A program made the position numbers and the translations under genes. Of a stretch of DNA of 64,000 bases, positions 44,045-55,163 are shown one piece after another. Location of the stretch: contig CM049999.1 in assembly GCA_016630955.3 (NCBI GenBank), positions 1,054,001-1,118,000 of the forward strand, given 5' to 3'. This stretch comes from Didymella arachidicola. Its lineage: Eukaryota; Ascomycota; Dothideomycetes; Pleosporales; Didymellaceae. Below the pieces are notes generated by a model. The model saw nothing but the letters and a program-made list of their open reading frames with translations, did no database searches and was not told where the DNA came from. Each line of letters begins with the position of its first letter. Positions within the stretch are counted from its first letter, which is position 1.

Positions 44045-45022
44045 TTGAACTTAAGACCGGGATATAATACCCCAGCTAGCGCTGGGGTTAATCTGCCCGC
44101 AGAACTACGCTTGATGGTCTACGAGTATATAGGTGCGAGCATTCAACAAGAACCCATCCCCGGATTCCCCTCCGGATCGTGGACGACACACAATTTAAAT
44201 CATCCTCGCTTTCGGACACCTGCATACCCTGATGTCGAGTTGAAACTAGATCGTGATGAGTGTCGTGATAATCTGCTGGCCCAGTTTATTATGGACTTCG
44301 AGCATATCAGGCTGCTGCCAAGGCTGCTGTCCATGATCGAGGAAGACGTCAGGTTGGAGCGTTTGTTCCAGCGCATGAATAACGACAACTTAAATACCAG
44401 GCACCGTAATTATGTCACGGAGACAGTCGACGTTGCTGTTGCTTCTTACTTTGATTCAGCAACCCATCGAGAGATCTGGCTCAGGCTGCGTGATGACCAC
44501 GCGATGCCTCCGCCTCTGACTCAACGCCATCGAATCGAGTTCCAGAATCTTGCTGATGCTGCAGCCAGACAAGTTCCCGTCGCCCCTAGTGCCGACGACG
44601 TGAACGGTCTTCGCTGGTTCTTACGCATTATGCTGGAGAGGATCCGTAAGACAACGTCATCAAATCACCCCAATCTGCCCTTTACACCAGGCGACCTTGA
44701 AGTTATATTGGAAATCCCTCGCAATGAATTTCCTGGTGAATTTCCTGTCCCAAACTCGACTCACATCAGCGGTATCCAGACATTCCAAGTGTATGACGCA
44801 GTCAGGTACCTAGACAGGTTCTCACAAATGTTTCAAGATCAATTGAGGCTGTCTTTCAGAATCCGTCCGCGCACGCGTGTGATCTTGCGTCGTACCCTGC
44901 CGTCACTACCAGGAGCTCAAGCTACCGTTACGGCTGAGACTTTGACTCGTTTCCAAAAATTTAAGCAGCGTTATCATAATAACCCGAATCTCCGGTTGAC
45001 GATTGATAATACCCTGTTGTAA
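44045..45022 (+). CDS. F-box-like hypothetical protein, 5' end unclear
   Basis: An open frame of about 325 residues without an ATG at its beginning; the first ATG in frame is at 44114, inside the conserved start of the domain. NLPAELRLMVYEYI near the N-terminus is the F-box-like opening common in Pleosporales proteins. The rest is charged and helical, with no other domain I recognise. An ATG at 44035 is in another frame and soon stops. Either an upstream exon is missed or the 5' end was lost; the transposon ends only 160 bp upstream. It could be a pseudogene. Confidence 0.5.
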   Translation: MNLRPGYNTPASAGVNLPAELRLMVYEYIGASIQQEPIPGFPSGSWTTHNLNHPRFRTPAYPDVELKLDRDECRDNLLAQFIMDFEHIRLLPRLLSMIEEDVRLERLFQRMNNDNLNTRHRNYVTETVDVAVASYFDSATHREIWLRLRDDHAMPPPLTQRHRIEFQNLADAAARQVPVAPSADDVNGLRWFLRIMLERIRKTTSSNHPNLPFTPGDLEVILEIPRNEFPGEFPVPNSTHISGIQTFQVYDAVRYLDRFSQMFQDQLRLSFRIRPRTRVILRRTLPSLPGAQATVTAETLTRFQKFKQRYHNNPNLRLTIDNTLL

Positions 45023-45287
45023 CAAACCTTGATAGAATGTTCAATTTTAGTTTTGCCAGTAGTGTAAATGAGAAGCTCAATCTGATGTGTTGACAATAAT
45101 GTATGTGTGCGAGGCTTGTTCCTACGAGTGATATGACGTTGACTAGCTCTGGTCTCTGTACCTGCATCATATGCACCTTCGAAGTGGTCCACCAGAAAGG
45201 CTAGCCTTCACATGTGAGGACGGGCACGGTATCGGATCATGATGTTGCGGGGGCGTAAGCACTTTCATGTTATGCACAACCTCACTA

Positions 45288-45707
45288 TCATCCTTTTACC
45301 ATCATCACGCGATAGAAGATTTTTCCGTCTCCAGTATAGGTAATCATCGCCGTATATGCTGAATACAGATACCTCCACATCGGCCTCTCTTTCGCGCGGC
45401 AAGGACCCACTAGTACATTGGGCCTCAAGACTGCACTATAACTATCTTGGGTGACACCGTGTTGATCGAAATTGATACCCTTGGTGTAGAATACGTTACC
45501 GGAAAGTGGAGGTAGGTCAAATTCGAAGCTAACATGGGCTCTGAAGAAATACCCAGCCAATAGTAGGTCAGTGGCCAGGGTCCTCGGTCTGCCCGTCTCC
45601 GTCAGCGAACCCGCGGCGGTTACGGCTAACGTACCTCGGATAACATGCTTCCGCCCGATCAGACTACCTATCCGCTGCGAAGTGAAGATCACGACCAGCC
45701 TCGCCAT
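45288..45707 (-). CDS. hypothetical protein, 139 aa
   Basis: Open frame MARLVVIFTSQRIGS to VMMVKG. The composition is protein-like with alternating hydrophobic segments (LLLAGYFFRAHVSFEFDL) but has no signal peptide or domain I know. It sits between the F-box-like gene and the amidase. It may be a chance frame. Confidence 0.3.
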   Translation of the reverse strand: MARLVVIFTSQRIGSLIGRKHVIRGTLAVTAAGSLTETGRPRTLATDLLLAGYFFRAHVSFEFDLPPLSGNVFYTKGINFDQHGVTQDSYSAVLRPNVLVGPCRAKERPMWRYLYSAYTAMITYTGDGKIFYRVMMVKG

Positions 45708-45816
45708 CAGTTGCTCATGTTAGAATCGCTAAAATCGCCAAACAATAGCTCCCGTTCAGCGCTCTCAATCCCAAAGGTAATGCAACCCTAGAATCACTTC
45801 GAACAACCGGTCGAGA

Positions 45817-47466
45817 TCAGATCAAGGCCTGCCGTGGTAGATCAATTCGGTCCCTAATATGCTCCAAGATCGCTACGACTTTTTCGTCTTCGAAGCGTCT
45901 GCCTACGAGTTGGAGACCGACGGGCGCGCCGTGGAATTCTTCAGGGTCCCAGAGCTCCCTGTTCTCCTGGTCAAGCTCGCCCAGTATGTGCTCATTGCCA
46001 TTCCATCCATCGACATCCTTTTCGACTTTAGAAATTGGGAACACGAGACCAGGATAGTCTAGCAGATTCCACTGGCTTGTGTAGCTCCAGTATCTCGCGG
46101 TATTGTGTTTAGGTGCAACACCAGGACCGACAGGACAGAGCAGTGCGTCGATGCCATACTTGTTCCAGTGCAGAGCGTACCCCTTGCGGTATGCCTCTCG
46201 TTTTTCAAACCAATATGACAGTTCGCCAATGGAGAGCTTCTTGACGCATGGATTGTCTTTAATTATCCACTCGGAAAGGGGCCGCCACGGCTCGCCAGAT
46301 GAGGCGATATCTTCGCTGTCTACTTCGCCACCATCTGGGTAATACAGAGAAGAGAGTATCGCCCAGGCTTCGTCATGCAAATGGGGAGCAAAGTCGACTA
46401 TGTCGACATTATGGTTTTTGAGCGCCTCTGTGACCTGCTTGAGTGCGCGTGTGATAGGTGGGTGGGGGTGAACAACGCCATCATGCCAGAGCACACCAAT
46501 CCGCAGTGGCCTATCTTCGGGAACAGTGTACGTCCGCCAAGGTATCGGTATGAGTGCGGGTTCCTTGAGCCATGGTTCTGAGTCAATGGCGGCCTTCATG
46601 AATATCTTGATTCCTTCTAGAGTTGTCGAGAGCGGTCCGAGGACAGTATCGACTGTGTCTGCACCCGCCATCATGTATCCCCAGCCATCCGTTGGCAGTC
46701 GAAAGGCAGTCGGCTTCAGGCCAAAAACACCACAATTTGCAGCCGGGCTACGAATAGAGCCGCCGACGTCCGAGCCGATGCCCAGACATGAGCCGCGAAG
46801 AGCGATCAAGGCGCCTTCGCCACCGGAGCTGCCTCCTGAAGTCAAGTTACTATTGTATGGATTTGTTGTGATACCGTAAAGATTTGAGTCAGTCTCCAAG
46901 TGCATCATCGTTTGCGGAACCGTTGTTCTACAATAGAAGACTGCACCAGCATCACAGAGAACTTCAATGATGTGTGCATCTTCCTTTGCGATGGTGTCCC
47001 AATGCGAAACGTATCCAGTAGTACACCGTAGGCCCTGAAGACCAATGTGCTCCTTCAAGCTAATGGGAAGGCCGTGCAGTGGGCCGATCGGCGTTTGATA
47101 TTGAAGGAAGTGCGCATCGAGCTTCTTTGCTCGTTCAAGCGCGATTGATGGGAGTAGCTCTGTCAGACAATTCGAGAGGCCTTGTGCTACTGCGGCGCGC
47201 TGCAGATAAGCAGTTGTAACCTGCACAGCTGTCAACTGGCCTGTTGACAGCGACAAAAGCAGCTCTTCGGGAAGTAGATCCGTGATAGATATTACAAAAG
47301 AGTCCAAGAGTCTTTCAGGCACGTGTAGTGTATTCTTTGGCAGCTCTGACGGTACCTCAGGCACTGGTGGGGACAGAGCAGCTATCGTTATATCCCGATC
47401 TCTCTGAGCCTCGTCAGCGATGTCAGTCCACAGCTTCTTCGATGAATTTTCTTTGGCAGGAGACAT
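45817..47466 (-). CDS. amidase (acetamidase-like, amidase-signature family)
   Basis: Single exon, 549 residues, usual for fungal AmdS-type enzymes. It hydrolyses carboxylic amides to acids and ammonia in the cytosol. The Ser-cisSer-Lys triad is visible: Lys about 138 in PISLKEHIG, cis-Ser about 213 in TSGGSSGGEGAL, and nucleophile Ser about 237 in GIGSDVGGSIRSPA. Further family blocks are GLKPTAFRLP, DALLCPVGPG and GAPVGLQLVGRRFEDE. There is no targeting signal. The natural substrate (acetamide, formamide or a plant amide) cannot be fixed. Confidence 0.93.
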   Translation of the reverse strand: MSPAKENSSKKLWTDIADEAQRDRDITIAALSPPVPEVPSELPKNTLHVPERLLDSFVISITDLLPEELLLSLSTGQLTAVQVTTAYLQRAAVAQGLSNCLTELLPSIALERAKKLDAHFLQYQTPIGPLHGLPISLKEHIGLQGLRCTTGYVSHWDTIAKEDAHIIEVLCDAGAVFYCRTTVPQTMMHLETDSNLYGITTNPYNSNLTSGGSSGGEGALIALRGSCLGIGSDVGGSIRSPAANCGVFGLKPTAFRLPTDGWGYMMAGADTVDTVLGPLSTTLEGIKIFMKAAIDSEPWLKEPALIPIPWRTYTVPEDRPLRIGVLWHDGVVHPHPPITRALKQVTEALKNHNVDIVDFAPHLHDEAWAILSSLYYPDGGEVDSEDIASSGEPWRPLSEWIIKDNPCVKKLSIGELSYWFEKREAYRKGYALHWNKYGIDALLCPVGPGVAPKHNTARYWSYTSQWNLLDYPGLVFPISKVEKDVDGWNGNEHILGELDQENRELWDPEEFHGAPVGLQLVGRRFEDEKVVAILEHIRDRIDLPRQALI

Positions 47467-48087
47467 CCTTTGTATTGAACAGGGTGAATGGATATGAAGG
47501 AATTCGATGATTGGTTGATATGGGACAAGCCCTCTACTTATACTTCAGTGAAAGTGGATCATGTGACATTCATGTGACTTCCACTTCAATATTGTATTCA
47601 AGGCATCGAGAGACGTACTGTGGTAGGGGGCATAAATATTGTGGGTGGTTCTTAGACGGGCTGTTGGACGTACTTCCCTATTAAAATCTTTATAGCCTGC
47701 AACTGGACAGGTAGGTTATAAGTTAGCTGTTTAAGCTACTCTATTAGATAGAAGAATAAATAACAAGCTCTGTGTTTCGGCCCGCACCCCTGGACGCTGT
47801 TCCCCACCCACAATACTTCTGCCGTCTACCACAGTAGATGTGACCGTGCAGTTTTGCGGAGTAAGTATGAGTGGCTGGTATGAGAGGCGCACCTTCCTTG
47901 GCGTGTGGGGCTGACATCACCCCTGCAGCGGCCGGAGTTCTCGCGACGCCGCGCCGTAACGCTTGTGAACTTTTTGTCGCCATCTTCGAAACGCATGCAG
48001 CAGTCTCTTCAATAAGACAAACTTTCTTGTTCTCGTTCTTTGTCCTTCCAGAGGCAATTTCTGTGTATGTACTTAGGTGCGAGAGTA
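47467..48087. other. divergent intergenic, amidase/MSS116, 621 bp
   Basis: Upstream regions of two outward genes. AT-rich at about 47590-47760. No gene supported; a 134-aa antisense frame over the MSS116 leader has no motifs. Confidence 0.45.
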
Positions 48088-49869
48088 ATGAAAGCTTTTC
48101 CAGCTCTATTCGCTCCTTCCCGTGTTGCAGCACGTCTGTCTCTTTCAACTAATACTTTCCGCCTCTTCAGCACACCTCACGTTCCTCATTTCACCAACAA
48201 CAGGCAAATCTCCACCACGATGCCTCCCCCACCAAAGCGCAAGTGGCACCGCCCCAGGCCTAACGGCGCTGCTCCCAACAACGGAGCCAATCCTCACTCG
48301 ACCGCCGCCCAGCAACCGAAGCGCCCAAGAACGGAGGACGTTAAGATGCAAGATGTCACTCCCACTGGCCCTGTTGATGTCAAGGCTATGTACAGCACAT
48401 CTGCAGGCAACAGCGAAGCAAAGCGCTTCTCTGAAATGAAGGGCACGCTGGATCAGGCGCTGCTAAACAGTCTGGATAAGATGGGCTTCGAATTCATGTC
48501 ACCTGTGCAGCAGAAGGTACTGACTGAGCTGCCGAGCATTACGTCTGATTGCATCGTGCAAGCCAAGACGGGCACTGGCAAGACTGTTGCGTTCCTGCTG
48601 CCGGCCATTCAGAACCTGCTTGCTGGCAACGCTCCCCCAAGAGGCAAGGTTGGCATCTTGATCATCTGCCCTACCCGCGAGCTGGCCCTGCAGATCGCGA
48701 AGGAAGCAAATGGTGTCACTGCCTGCCTACCACGGAGAATGGAAACACACACAGCTTTTGGTGGTACTTCTCGTGCCTCTAATCTGAAGGCATTCATGAA
48801 CGGCAACCCAACTATCCTCGTTGCCACACCTGGCCGACTGGATGACATTCTTGGCGAGGAAGAGGTCCGCGAGCGCTTCACACACGTAAAGACCGTTGTC
48901 CTCGATGAGGCCGATCAGATGCTCGATGCTGGTTTCGCGCCAGCAGTCAAAAAGATCCTTCGCCGTATACCCCCCAAGAATGACGGATGGCAGGGCATGT
49001 GCTTCTCGGCCACCATGAACCCAGATGTCATGGACGTCGCCAAGTGCGTGCTCTTCCCAGGCTACACTACGCTATCGACCGTAGACCCTAACGAAGTCCC
49101 AACCCACGAGCGCGTCCCGCAATTCTACATCACAGTACCTTCGGTGACTCAGACTTTCGCTGCACTCCTGGCACTGATCGAAGAAGAGTACAACAAAAAC
49201 CCCACAGACTTCAAAGTCATTGTCTTTGGCACAACAGCAAATGGTGTCGGTCTGTTCTATGATCTTTACAAGAATGCGTTACCTCAGTTCAGACTTTTCG
49301 AGCTGCACAGTCGAATGTCTCAACCCGCTCGGACCAAGACCACTCAACAGTTCAAGGATGCCACCAGCGGTATTCTGGTAGCTTCTGACGTAGTTGGTCG
49401 CGGTATGGACTTCCCCAACGTAGGACTCGTCGTCCAGGTTGGCCTTCCGTCAAGCACTGAGCAGTACATCCACCGTGTCGGTCGTACAGCCCGCGCTGGC
49501 AAGGATGGTCGCGCTGTCATCGTCTTGTCCGAGCAGGAATCGTTCTTTCCCAAGATCAACAAAACGCTACCGCTCAACCCGTACCCCGTGGATATTGTCT
49601 CGAAGGTGCCTCAACACCAGCGAAATGTTGACCGAGCATTCACCAATGTCGAAGAGGAGGCCAAGGCCAAAGCATATCAGGCATTCCTCGGATACAACAA
49701 GACTTTCCTGAAGAAGCTGAAGCTGTCTCCAGCTGACCTTGTGCGCCTCGCAAACGAGTACGCGAAGGCCATGGGTTGTCCGGAACCGCCTCTAATCGAG
49801 AAGAGCACTATCGGCAAGATGGGCCTGAAAGGTGTTCCTGGTCTCAGGGTCGGCTCTAGGAGGTCTTAA
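48088..49869 (+). CDS. MSS116: MSS116-like mitochondrial DEAD-box RNA helicase
   Basis: Single exon, 593 residues from MKAFPALFAPSRVAARLS, an Arg/Ser-rich amphipathic mitochondrial presequence. An in-frame ATG seven codons earlier (48067) is an alternative. It is an RNA chaperone that helps group I and II intron splicing and translation in mitochondria. Motifs: Q-motif FEFMSPVQQK, AKTGTGKT (about 159-166), PTRELA, TPGR, DEAD (about 273-276), SAT, VASDVVGRGMDFPNV, HRVGRTARAG. The C-terminal extension (about 500-593; KTFLKKLKLSPADLV) and a basic tail match the MSS116/CYT-19 group rather than general DEAD-box proteins. Confidence 0.93.
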   Translation: MKAFPALFAPSRVAARLSLSTNTFRLFSTPHVPHFTNNRQISTTMPPPPKRKWHRPRPNGAAPNNGANPHSTAAQQPKRPRTEDVKMQDVTPTGPVDVKAMYSTSAGNSEAKRFSEMKGTLDQALLNSLDKMGFEFMSPVQQKVLTELPSITSDCIVQAKTGTGKTVAFLLPAIQNLLAGNAPPRGKVGILIICPTRELALQIAKEANGVTACLPRRMETHTAFGGTSRASNLKAFMNGNPTILVATPGRLDDILGEEEVRERFTHVKTVVLDEADQMLDAGFAPAVKKILRRIPPKNDGWQGMCFSATMNPDVMDVAKCVLFPGYTTLSTVDPNEVPTHERVPQFYITVPSVTQTFAALLALIEEEYNKNPTDFKVIVFGTTANGVGLFYDLYKNALPQFRLFELHSRMSQPARTKTTQQFKDATSGILVASDVVGRGMDFPNVGLVVQVGLPSSTEQYIHRVGRTARAGKDGRAVIVLSEQESFFPKINKTLPLNPYPVDIVSKVPQHQRNVDRAFTNVEEEAKAKAYQAFLGYNKTFLKKLKLSPADLVRLANEYAKAMGCPEPPLIEKSTIGKMGLKGVPGLRVGSRRS

Positions 49870-51014
49870 GCCACACACTGAGTCTGTGTAGGCGACAACT
49901 TGGTATGGCCGCGCGAAAGCAACGCGCCACCTCAAAGAAGGCTGCTTCTCGATGCCTTCTCTCCTTCACTGCGAAATATTGCAAGATACCCGGCGTTATT
50001 GGAATCGGTGTTGGAACCCTGGACTGGATAGATACAACACTTTCATGATCACTGCGAACTGACGAGTTTCGATAGACTTAGCATAGACATATGTAGACCA
50101 AATTCTGCGGCTCAACGCCGTTGTGGCTGAACACTTCTCGCGACGATTTACTTACGTGGACGCAAGGGATACCACACAGTGACCTAGACACATCAACGGC
50201 TGCGCCACCACAACGGCTCTCACGCTGTTTGCCATGTGCTACTCGTCCCCTTGTGGGCGATTGCTGGCGACAATTCTTGACTTGTCATTAGTTTTGTACG
50301 CTAAGTCCCCTCCCCGCAAACATTCGTATGCTGGCAACGTCTTGCCAAAATCCTGCACTTTAACAATCGCGGCACGTATTGTCCTTGATGTCAGGCATAC
50401 TTTCTGTACGACTGTCGTCAAATAAGCGTAGGAGCATAAGAACCGTATCTAGACTTTGTGTGACACCATCCCTTGGCAACCACATCCGATTGTTCAAGGT
50501 CCAGACGCGCAAGTGCGCTTCCCGTGTATTGGTACGATGGCGACTGCCCGCCGGGACTGGATCGTCACCGTCCTGCTGGTGCTGGATGCGCAAGGTGAAT
50601 CCGTAGGGATCATGTGAGAGACACGGAAGCTATCAAGCACCTTCGAATAGCTAACGTACGATGCTGGCAATACACCATGTCGACGGAGACCACTGACAAG
50701 GCTGCGTAGCTTCAATCTTCATTGGTTCGATGGATTCATTCGGTATGTTTTAGTGTATCGTGTGAACCCACATCCATCCAGGCCAGGTATGATCCGATGG
50801 GCTGACGTGCAGCTGTTAGCCTCATGGCACCGGTGAGTCTTCATCAATCTGGTGCAATAATCAGCAAGAAGAGATCTCCCTTGACGCCACTGAGCCGTGC
50901 ATCATGACAGATATATAGCACCCTCACCATCCGTATCAGCAAGTCATCCAACAAGTCACTCGCTCCTTTCTTTCATTTCTCCAGTCTTTCGTTTCTTCCC
51001 AGCACTCCTTCAGT
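49870..51014. other. intergenic, 1.15 kb
   Basis: No gene recognised. TATATAG at 50912-50918 and a CT-rich leader serve the next gene. Confidence 0.45.
50912..50918 (+). promoter_or_regulatory. TATA box of the PAN-like wall protein gene
   Basis: TATATAG, 103 bp upstream of the start codon, followed by a pyrimidine-rich leader. Confidence 0.55.
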
Positions 51015-52468
51015 ATGTTCCTTCCACTGCTCATTGCTGCTTTGGCAGCTATCTCCAGAGCACAATGTCAAGAGACCACTGAGACAGTCACTCGCTGCAC
51101 AACTAGCTATAGCGAGTGGCCTCTGCCTACTGGACACCCCACCGAGACCTCATTCGTCTACGCGACCGTGACCAATAACATGACCGTCACAACCACTACA
51201 CAGGACACTATTACAGTCACTCCTGCGGCGACTACTTTCACAGATGTTGTGCACGCAACCACAACAATCACCACAACAGTGACCTCTGTTCCTGCTGCGA
51301 CTACTGTTTCTGCGCCGGTTGGCTTCTTTCCGCTCATCAATACCCCTACAGCGATGGCAGCCGCGACTGGAACCACTGCCGTTGGGCGTCACCGACGTGC
51401 AACGGTCGAGACCCGGGCTCAGCACCTCCAGAAGGTCAAGCGTCTTCCTAAGACTCCTAAGGGCAACACTGGAGGATACATCGTATTTCCCGATGGCCAG
51501 GGTCGAAGCCTCAACCGCATCTACCCCGTGGGTGTTACATGCCGTCTCACTACCAATATCAACAGCACCACGACAGTCATTGTCACTGGGACACCTCAGA
51601 CTGAGACGCTTATCCCTGCCACCGCTACTGCTGTTAGCACGTCCACTACCACTGCTACTGAGACCGTTATCGAGATTGAGGCTCAGCCCACGGAGTACGC
51701 AGCCTGCCAGCCTAACAACGTTGGTAAGTGAATTGCTGAGACGCCAATCAGTTGAAGGGTCACTACTGACATACCACAGTAAGCCATGTTCCCGGCTTCG
51801 ACAACCGCCCTCTCTACTTCGACCGCATTGTGTTCACGCCCGTTGACGGCTTCCCCATTGCCAACAGCCTCGTCGTCAACACCACCAACGACGTGAACTG
51901 CTGCATCGCCTGCCAAAACACACCTTTCTGCGCCGGTTCCTTCTACGCCCCCTCCATCCGCGCCTGCCACCTGCAACTCACCCAGGCCGCACCCACATCT
52001 TCCGTCCCCACCCTGCCCTCCGCAACTCCAACACCCCCCTTCCCTCTGCCCGGCTCAAACACCTCGCTTCCTTACCCGACAGCATCTGGTGTCCCTTACC
52101 CCGCAGGCAACGACACCATCGCCCTGTTCCCGACCGCAAGCGGTCTCCTCGCATCGGGTTACAGCACGCTCATTCCCAGCGCGACACCGATCTCCAACTC
52201 GACCGACGGCGGCATGAGCATCCTGCCCATCCCCGAGCCACCGGCTCCTGGCACTATCGATCACCCGGGCGCAGGCACGTGCTCGGCAGGCAGCATGAGC
52301 TTGTATCTGGGCAAGGTGTACGGACAGTCTGATTTCCCCAAGGAATACGCGCTGAGCGTGAGTAATGGTCCGTGTGGACGCATGAGCATTGATTTCGAGC
52401 CCCAGCCTTCCGTCAGTGCGAGCGATTTGCCGCAGGCGGTAGCCAGGCGGTGGGTTGCAATCTCTTAG
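51015..52468 (+). CDS. secreted Ser/Thr-rich protein with PAN/apple-like domain
   Basis: Exons 51015-51723 and 51780-52468 (donor GTAAGT, branch TACTGAC, acceptor CACAG) give 465 residues. The signal peptide is residues 1-16 (MFLPLLIAALAAISRA). Thr/Val-rich mucin-like runs are at about 35-95 and 190-225, likely O-glycosylated. A basic segment (QKVKRLPKTPK, about 140) could be a Kex2 site. Around 240-315 a cysteine pattern NCCIACQNTPFCAG...ACHLQL is PAN/apple-like, a fold for binding protein or carbohydrate. Another low-complexity linker leads to a C-terminal domain with three cysteines (TCSAGSMSLYLG, NGPCG). There is no GPI-anchor signal. Probably a wall or matrix protein. Confidence 0.78.
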
Positions 52469-55163
52469 ATGGGGTGGTGAGGGGTTTGGAGTTGTTCACT
52501 TGAGGGTAGGGACGGTGCATGGGGTGTAGACGCATTGCGGGTCGCTTATTGTTGTTTGTCCATGTCACTCCTTTACGTTCTGGATTTTTTGTGGGGTTGT
52601 GAATTGATTCGCTTCTAGACATACTTTGGGGCTTTGAAGGCCTTTGGCTGGATAATTGGCTTGTAGAAATTGTACGCTTCACGTCGAGCATGTCAAAGCT
52701 ATGGAATCAAACATGTGAGTGCTTGATGTTGGATGCGGCGACTGACGTCCGGACTTACGTGGTCTAAAGGCTTGCTTGCCCGCCCGTTTTCTTCTCGATT
52801 TAGAAGGGGCAACCCTGCCGTAGGGCTGAATGTCTTGTGGTTTTTTTAGGGGTTTATCGGGGATTGTTTCTTTGACGTACAGATGAGAGAGTACATTTCT
52901 GGACCCATATCGCATACCATTTAGAGCTCTGTGAGCCGTGCGGTCATGGAGACCGTTACAAAGAACCGTGGAACGTGGTCAGTGTTGTACCTATTCCGGG
53001 CCACCCTCTCGAGCGGGATTCAGGGAGTAGAGACCTGTGACTCCTGCATCAGTAGTGGGCTGCATGGCGCAAGGGAACAGTGGATCATGACGGCATCAGG
53101 ATGAAGACTTCGGTACACTGAGGGCGCGTTGCCATGCCGACTATCAAGCGTTGAAGATCACGGAAGCCATATCTCGTGAGCGTTCACATTCCCAGCTCGT
53201 TCAGGCGGTGGTTGAGGCAGGTAATAAGACCACTCCGAGCTGTGTCCGGTTGTGGAATCGGGTCTCCAACGTCAGTGCACAATGAATGCAGCCCTGCGCT
53301 CCACAGTAGCGCTGTGGAGGCTCGGGCCAAAGATTGTTGACCTCGCGAGAAGGATTCGAGGATCTTCGTGTGCCCCACGTTGGACGCATCGATGTCCCGA
53401 GCCGCAGCGAGATTTCAGGTTCCTGCCAACTTTGGACGCGCGGATGGATTCGACGGAACCCACTCCGGGTCGAGATCTGAGAAGGTTTCGCTTGGGAATT
53501 GACTGTGGCTGGTGGCTTGCGCATCACAACGGCACAAACGGCTACACCGAGGTCACTGATAAGATCTTGCAGTGCAGGCGCTGCTGATGTACGAATATCA
53601 AATTTGAACATAGCGCTTTTGGTGGAGTGAGGTCTCGTTATGGTGGTTGCTTAGTGCTGCTTCAAGATTCAACGGCCAATGCAACGGCCGACGGTGTGAG
53701 CATTAGCAGAACATTGGTCGTGGTAGCGAGTGCTCGACTGGCCGAATGGTCTGTCTGCACCTCGCATGAACAAATCACCCGCTAAGAGCCACGGTATTCA
53801 AGGTACCCGCCTTGTTCACGGTGGTCGACCGCTTTTGGATGTCACGTTCGCACGTACGATGAAATTGGCAGGTGAAATAGGGTCAAAGGGGTTGAAGATT
53901 GCGTCTATAGGACTTCGATCGCGATGCTCGCGCATCTCCCGGATTTTTAATTGCTGGGCCGCCAAGAGCAGCAAGAGATCGCATTGTTATAAAAGTGCCG
54001 AGCTATATTTGATGATTTCCGGTGATTGCCCTGGTCCACTTCTAGACCGTGAGCAGTGGCTTGCTGGTTGGTGGAGCAGGAGCTGCAGCCAGGATTCCCG
54101 CGCCGCTTGTCAGTTTCACCCGCCCCAGGCTCTCCGTCCCAGGCTGTCAGTGGGCAAGATACACCATACAATAGGCTGTGCAGCAGAACCTCGCTGACCT
54201 GCGCGAGCCGTTGGCTGATGGCTGTCGTTCGCAGCGTAGCGTCGCAGTGCGTTGTGCAAGCGACCTTTAGGCAGCAACTGCGACAAGCAACCAACGCGAT
54301 CCATGATGGCTCGCAGGTGGTGTCTTGGGCTGCGAATGACAGCCGCCTTTGTCGAGCGTCCGTGAGGAAACAGCTGGCTAGCTCGGCGTTGGCACGAGGT
54401 TATTCCTGGGCCATTCCAGGACCACAGTGACGCTGGACGAGGCGCGACGGAGCAGAACGCGTCCTGGGTGGGCTGCCATTGGCCGGCGACGCCCCCTGAC
54501 ACCCTTGCACAGTCGTTCCCTTCCTTGCTGCATCCGGATCCGCCAAGCACAAGAGCACGCAGCTGGTTCCAAGGCGCTCGCTCTGCTGCCGCTCTTGCGC
54601 TCCCCTTCGCCGTCTGACTTGCTGCTAGATGGCCTTGTGTCTCGTTTGTTGATCGCTCCTCCCCCGCGTCGTCCCTCGCTCTTCCCAACGTGCCCTGTGT
54701 AAACACAACAACAATCAATACAAGCACAATTCCTGCATCCGCAGTTCAGCCCGTCATCGTCGATCAGGCCATTGCCCATTGATCTGTCGTCACAAGCCGC
54801 GAGCTAGCGCCGGCAAGCGAGTCGCTCCGCTGCTTCACATCGCCGTCCGCACAGGTAAGATAGCAGCCCACCGCCTCGACCGCGCTGCTGCTCACCGCTG
54901 CTCCCAAGCCCTACCCAACTCTCCCAATTCACCGCGTCGCATTCAAGACAGCGCACGCCTGTCGACGTTCACCGCTCAGACCAAGTCACCTTTACAACGG
55001 CCGGCAGCCCTACCGTCATCGCAATCTCCTGCACCGCACCATTCGCCGACCGTGCCCATTAGCCTGGACTGCCCCATTCTGCAAATCTCTACGCGACTTC
55101 ACGCGCCAAAGCGTCTGGAGAGACTATACAAGGTCTCCAAGGACGTCGGCCGCCTCGCATGTA
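52469..55163. other. intergenic, 2.7 kb
   Basis: No coding gene supported. At 52698-52920 on the minus strand two well-formed intron-like GT-AG intervals occur (see findings). The right part (about 54400-55163) is the probable promoter and long leader of the forkhead gene. Confidence 0.4.

Noticed and set aside
47744..48148. 134-codon minus-strand frame between the amidase and MSS116
   Set aside because: It overlaps the MSS116 leader and presequence, with no conserved features.
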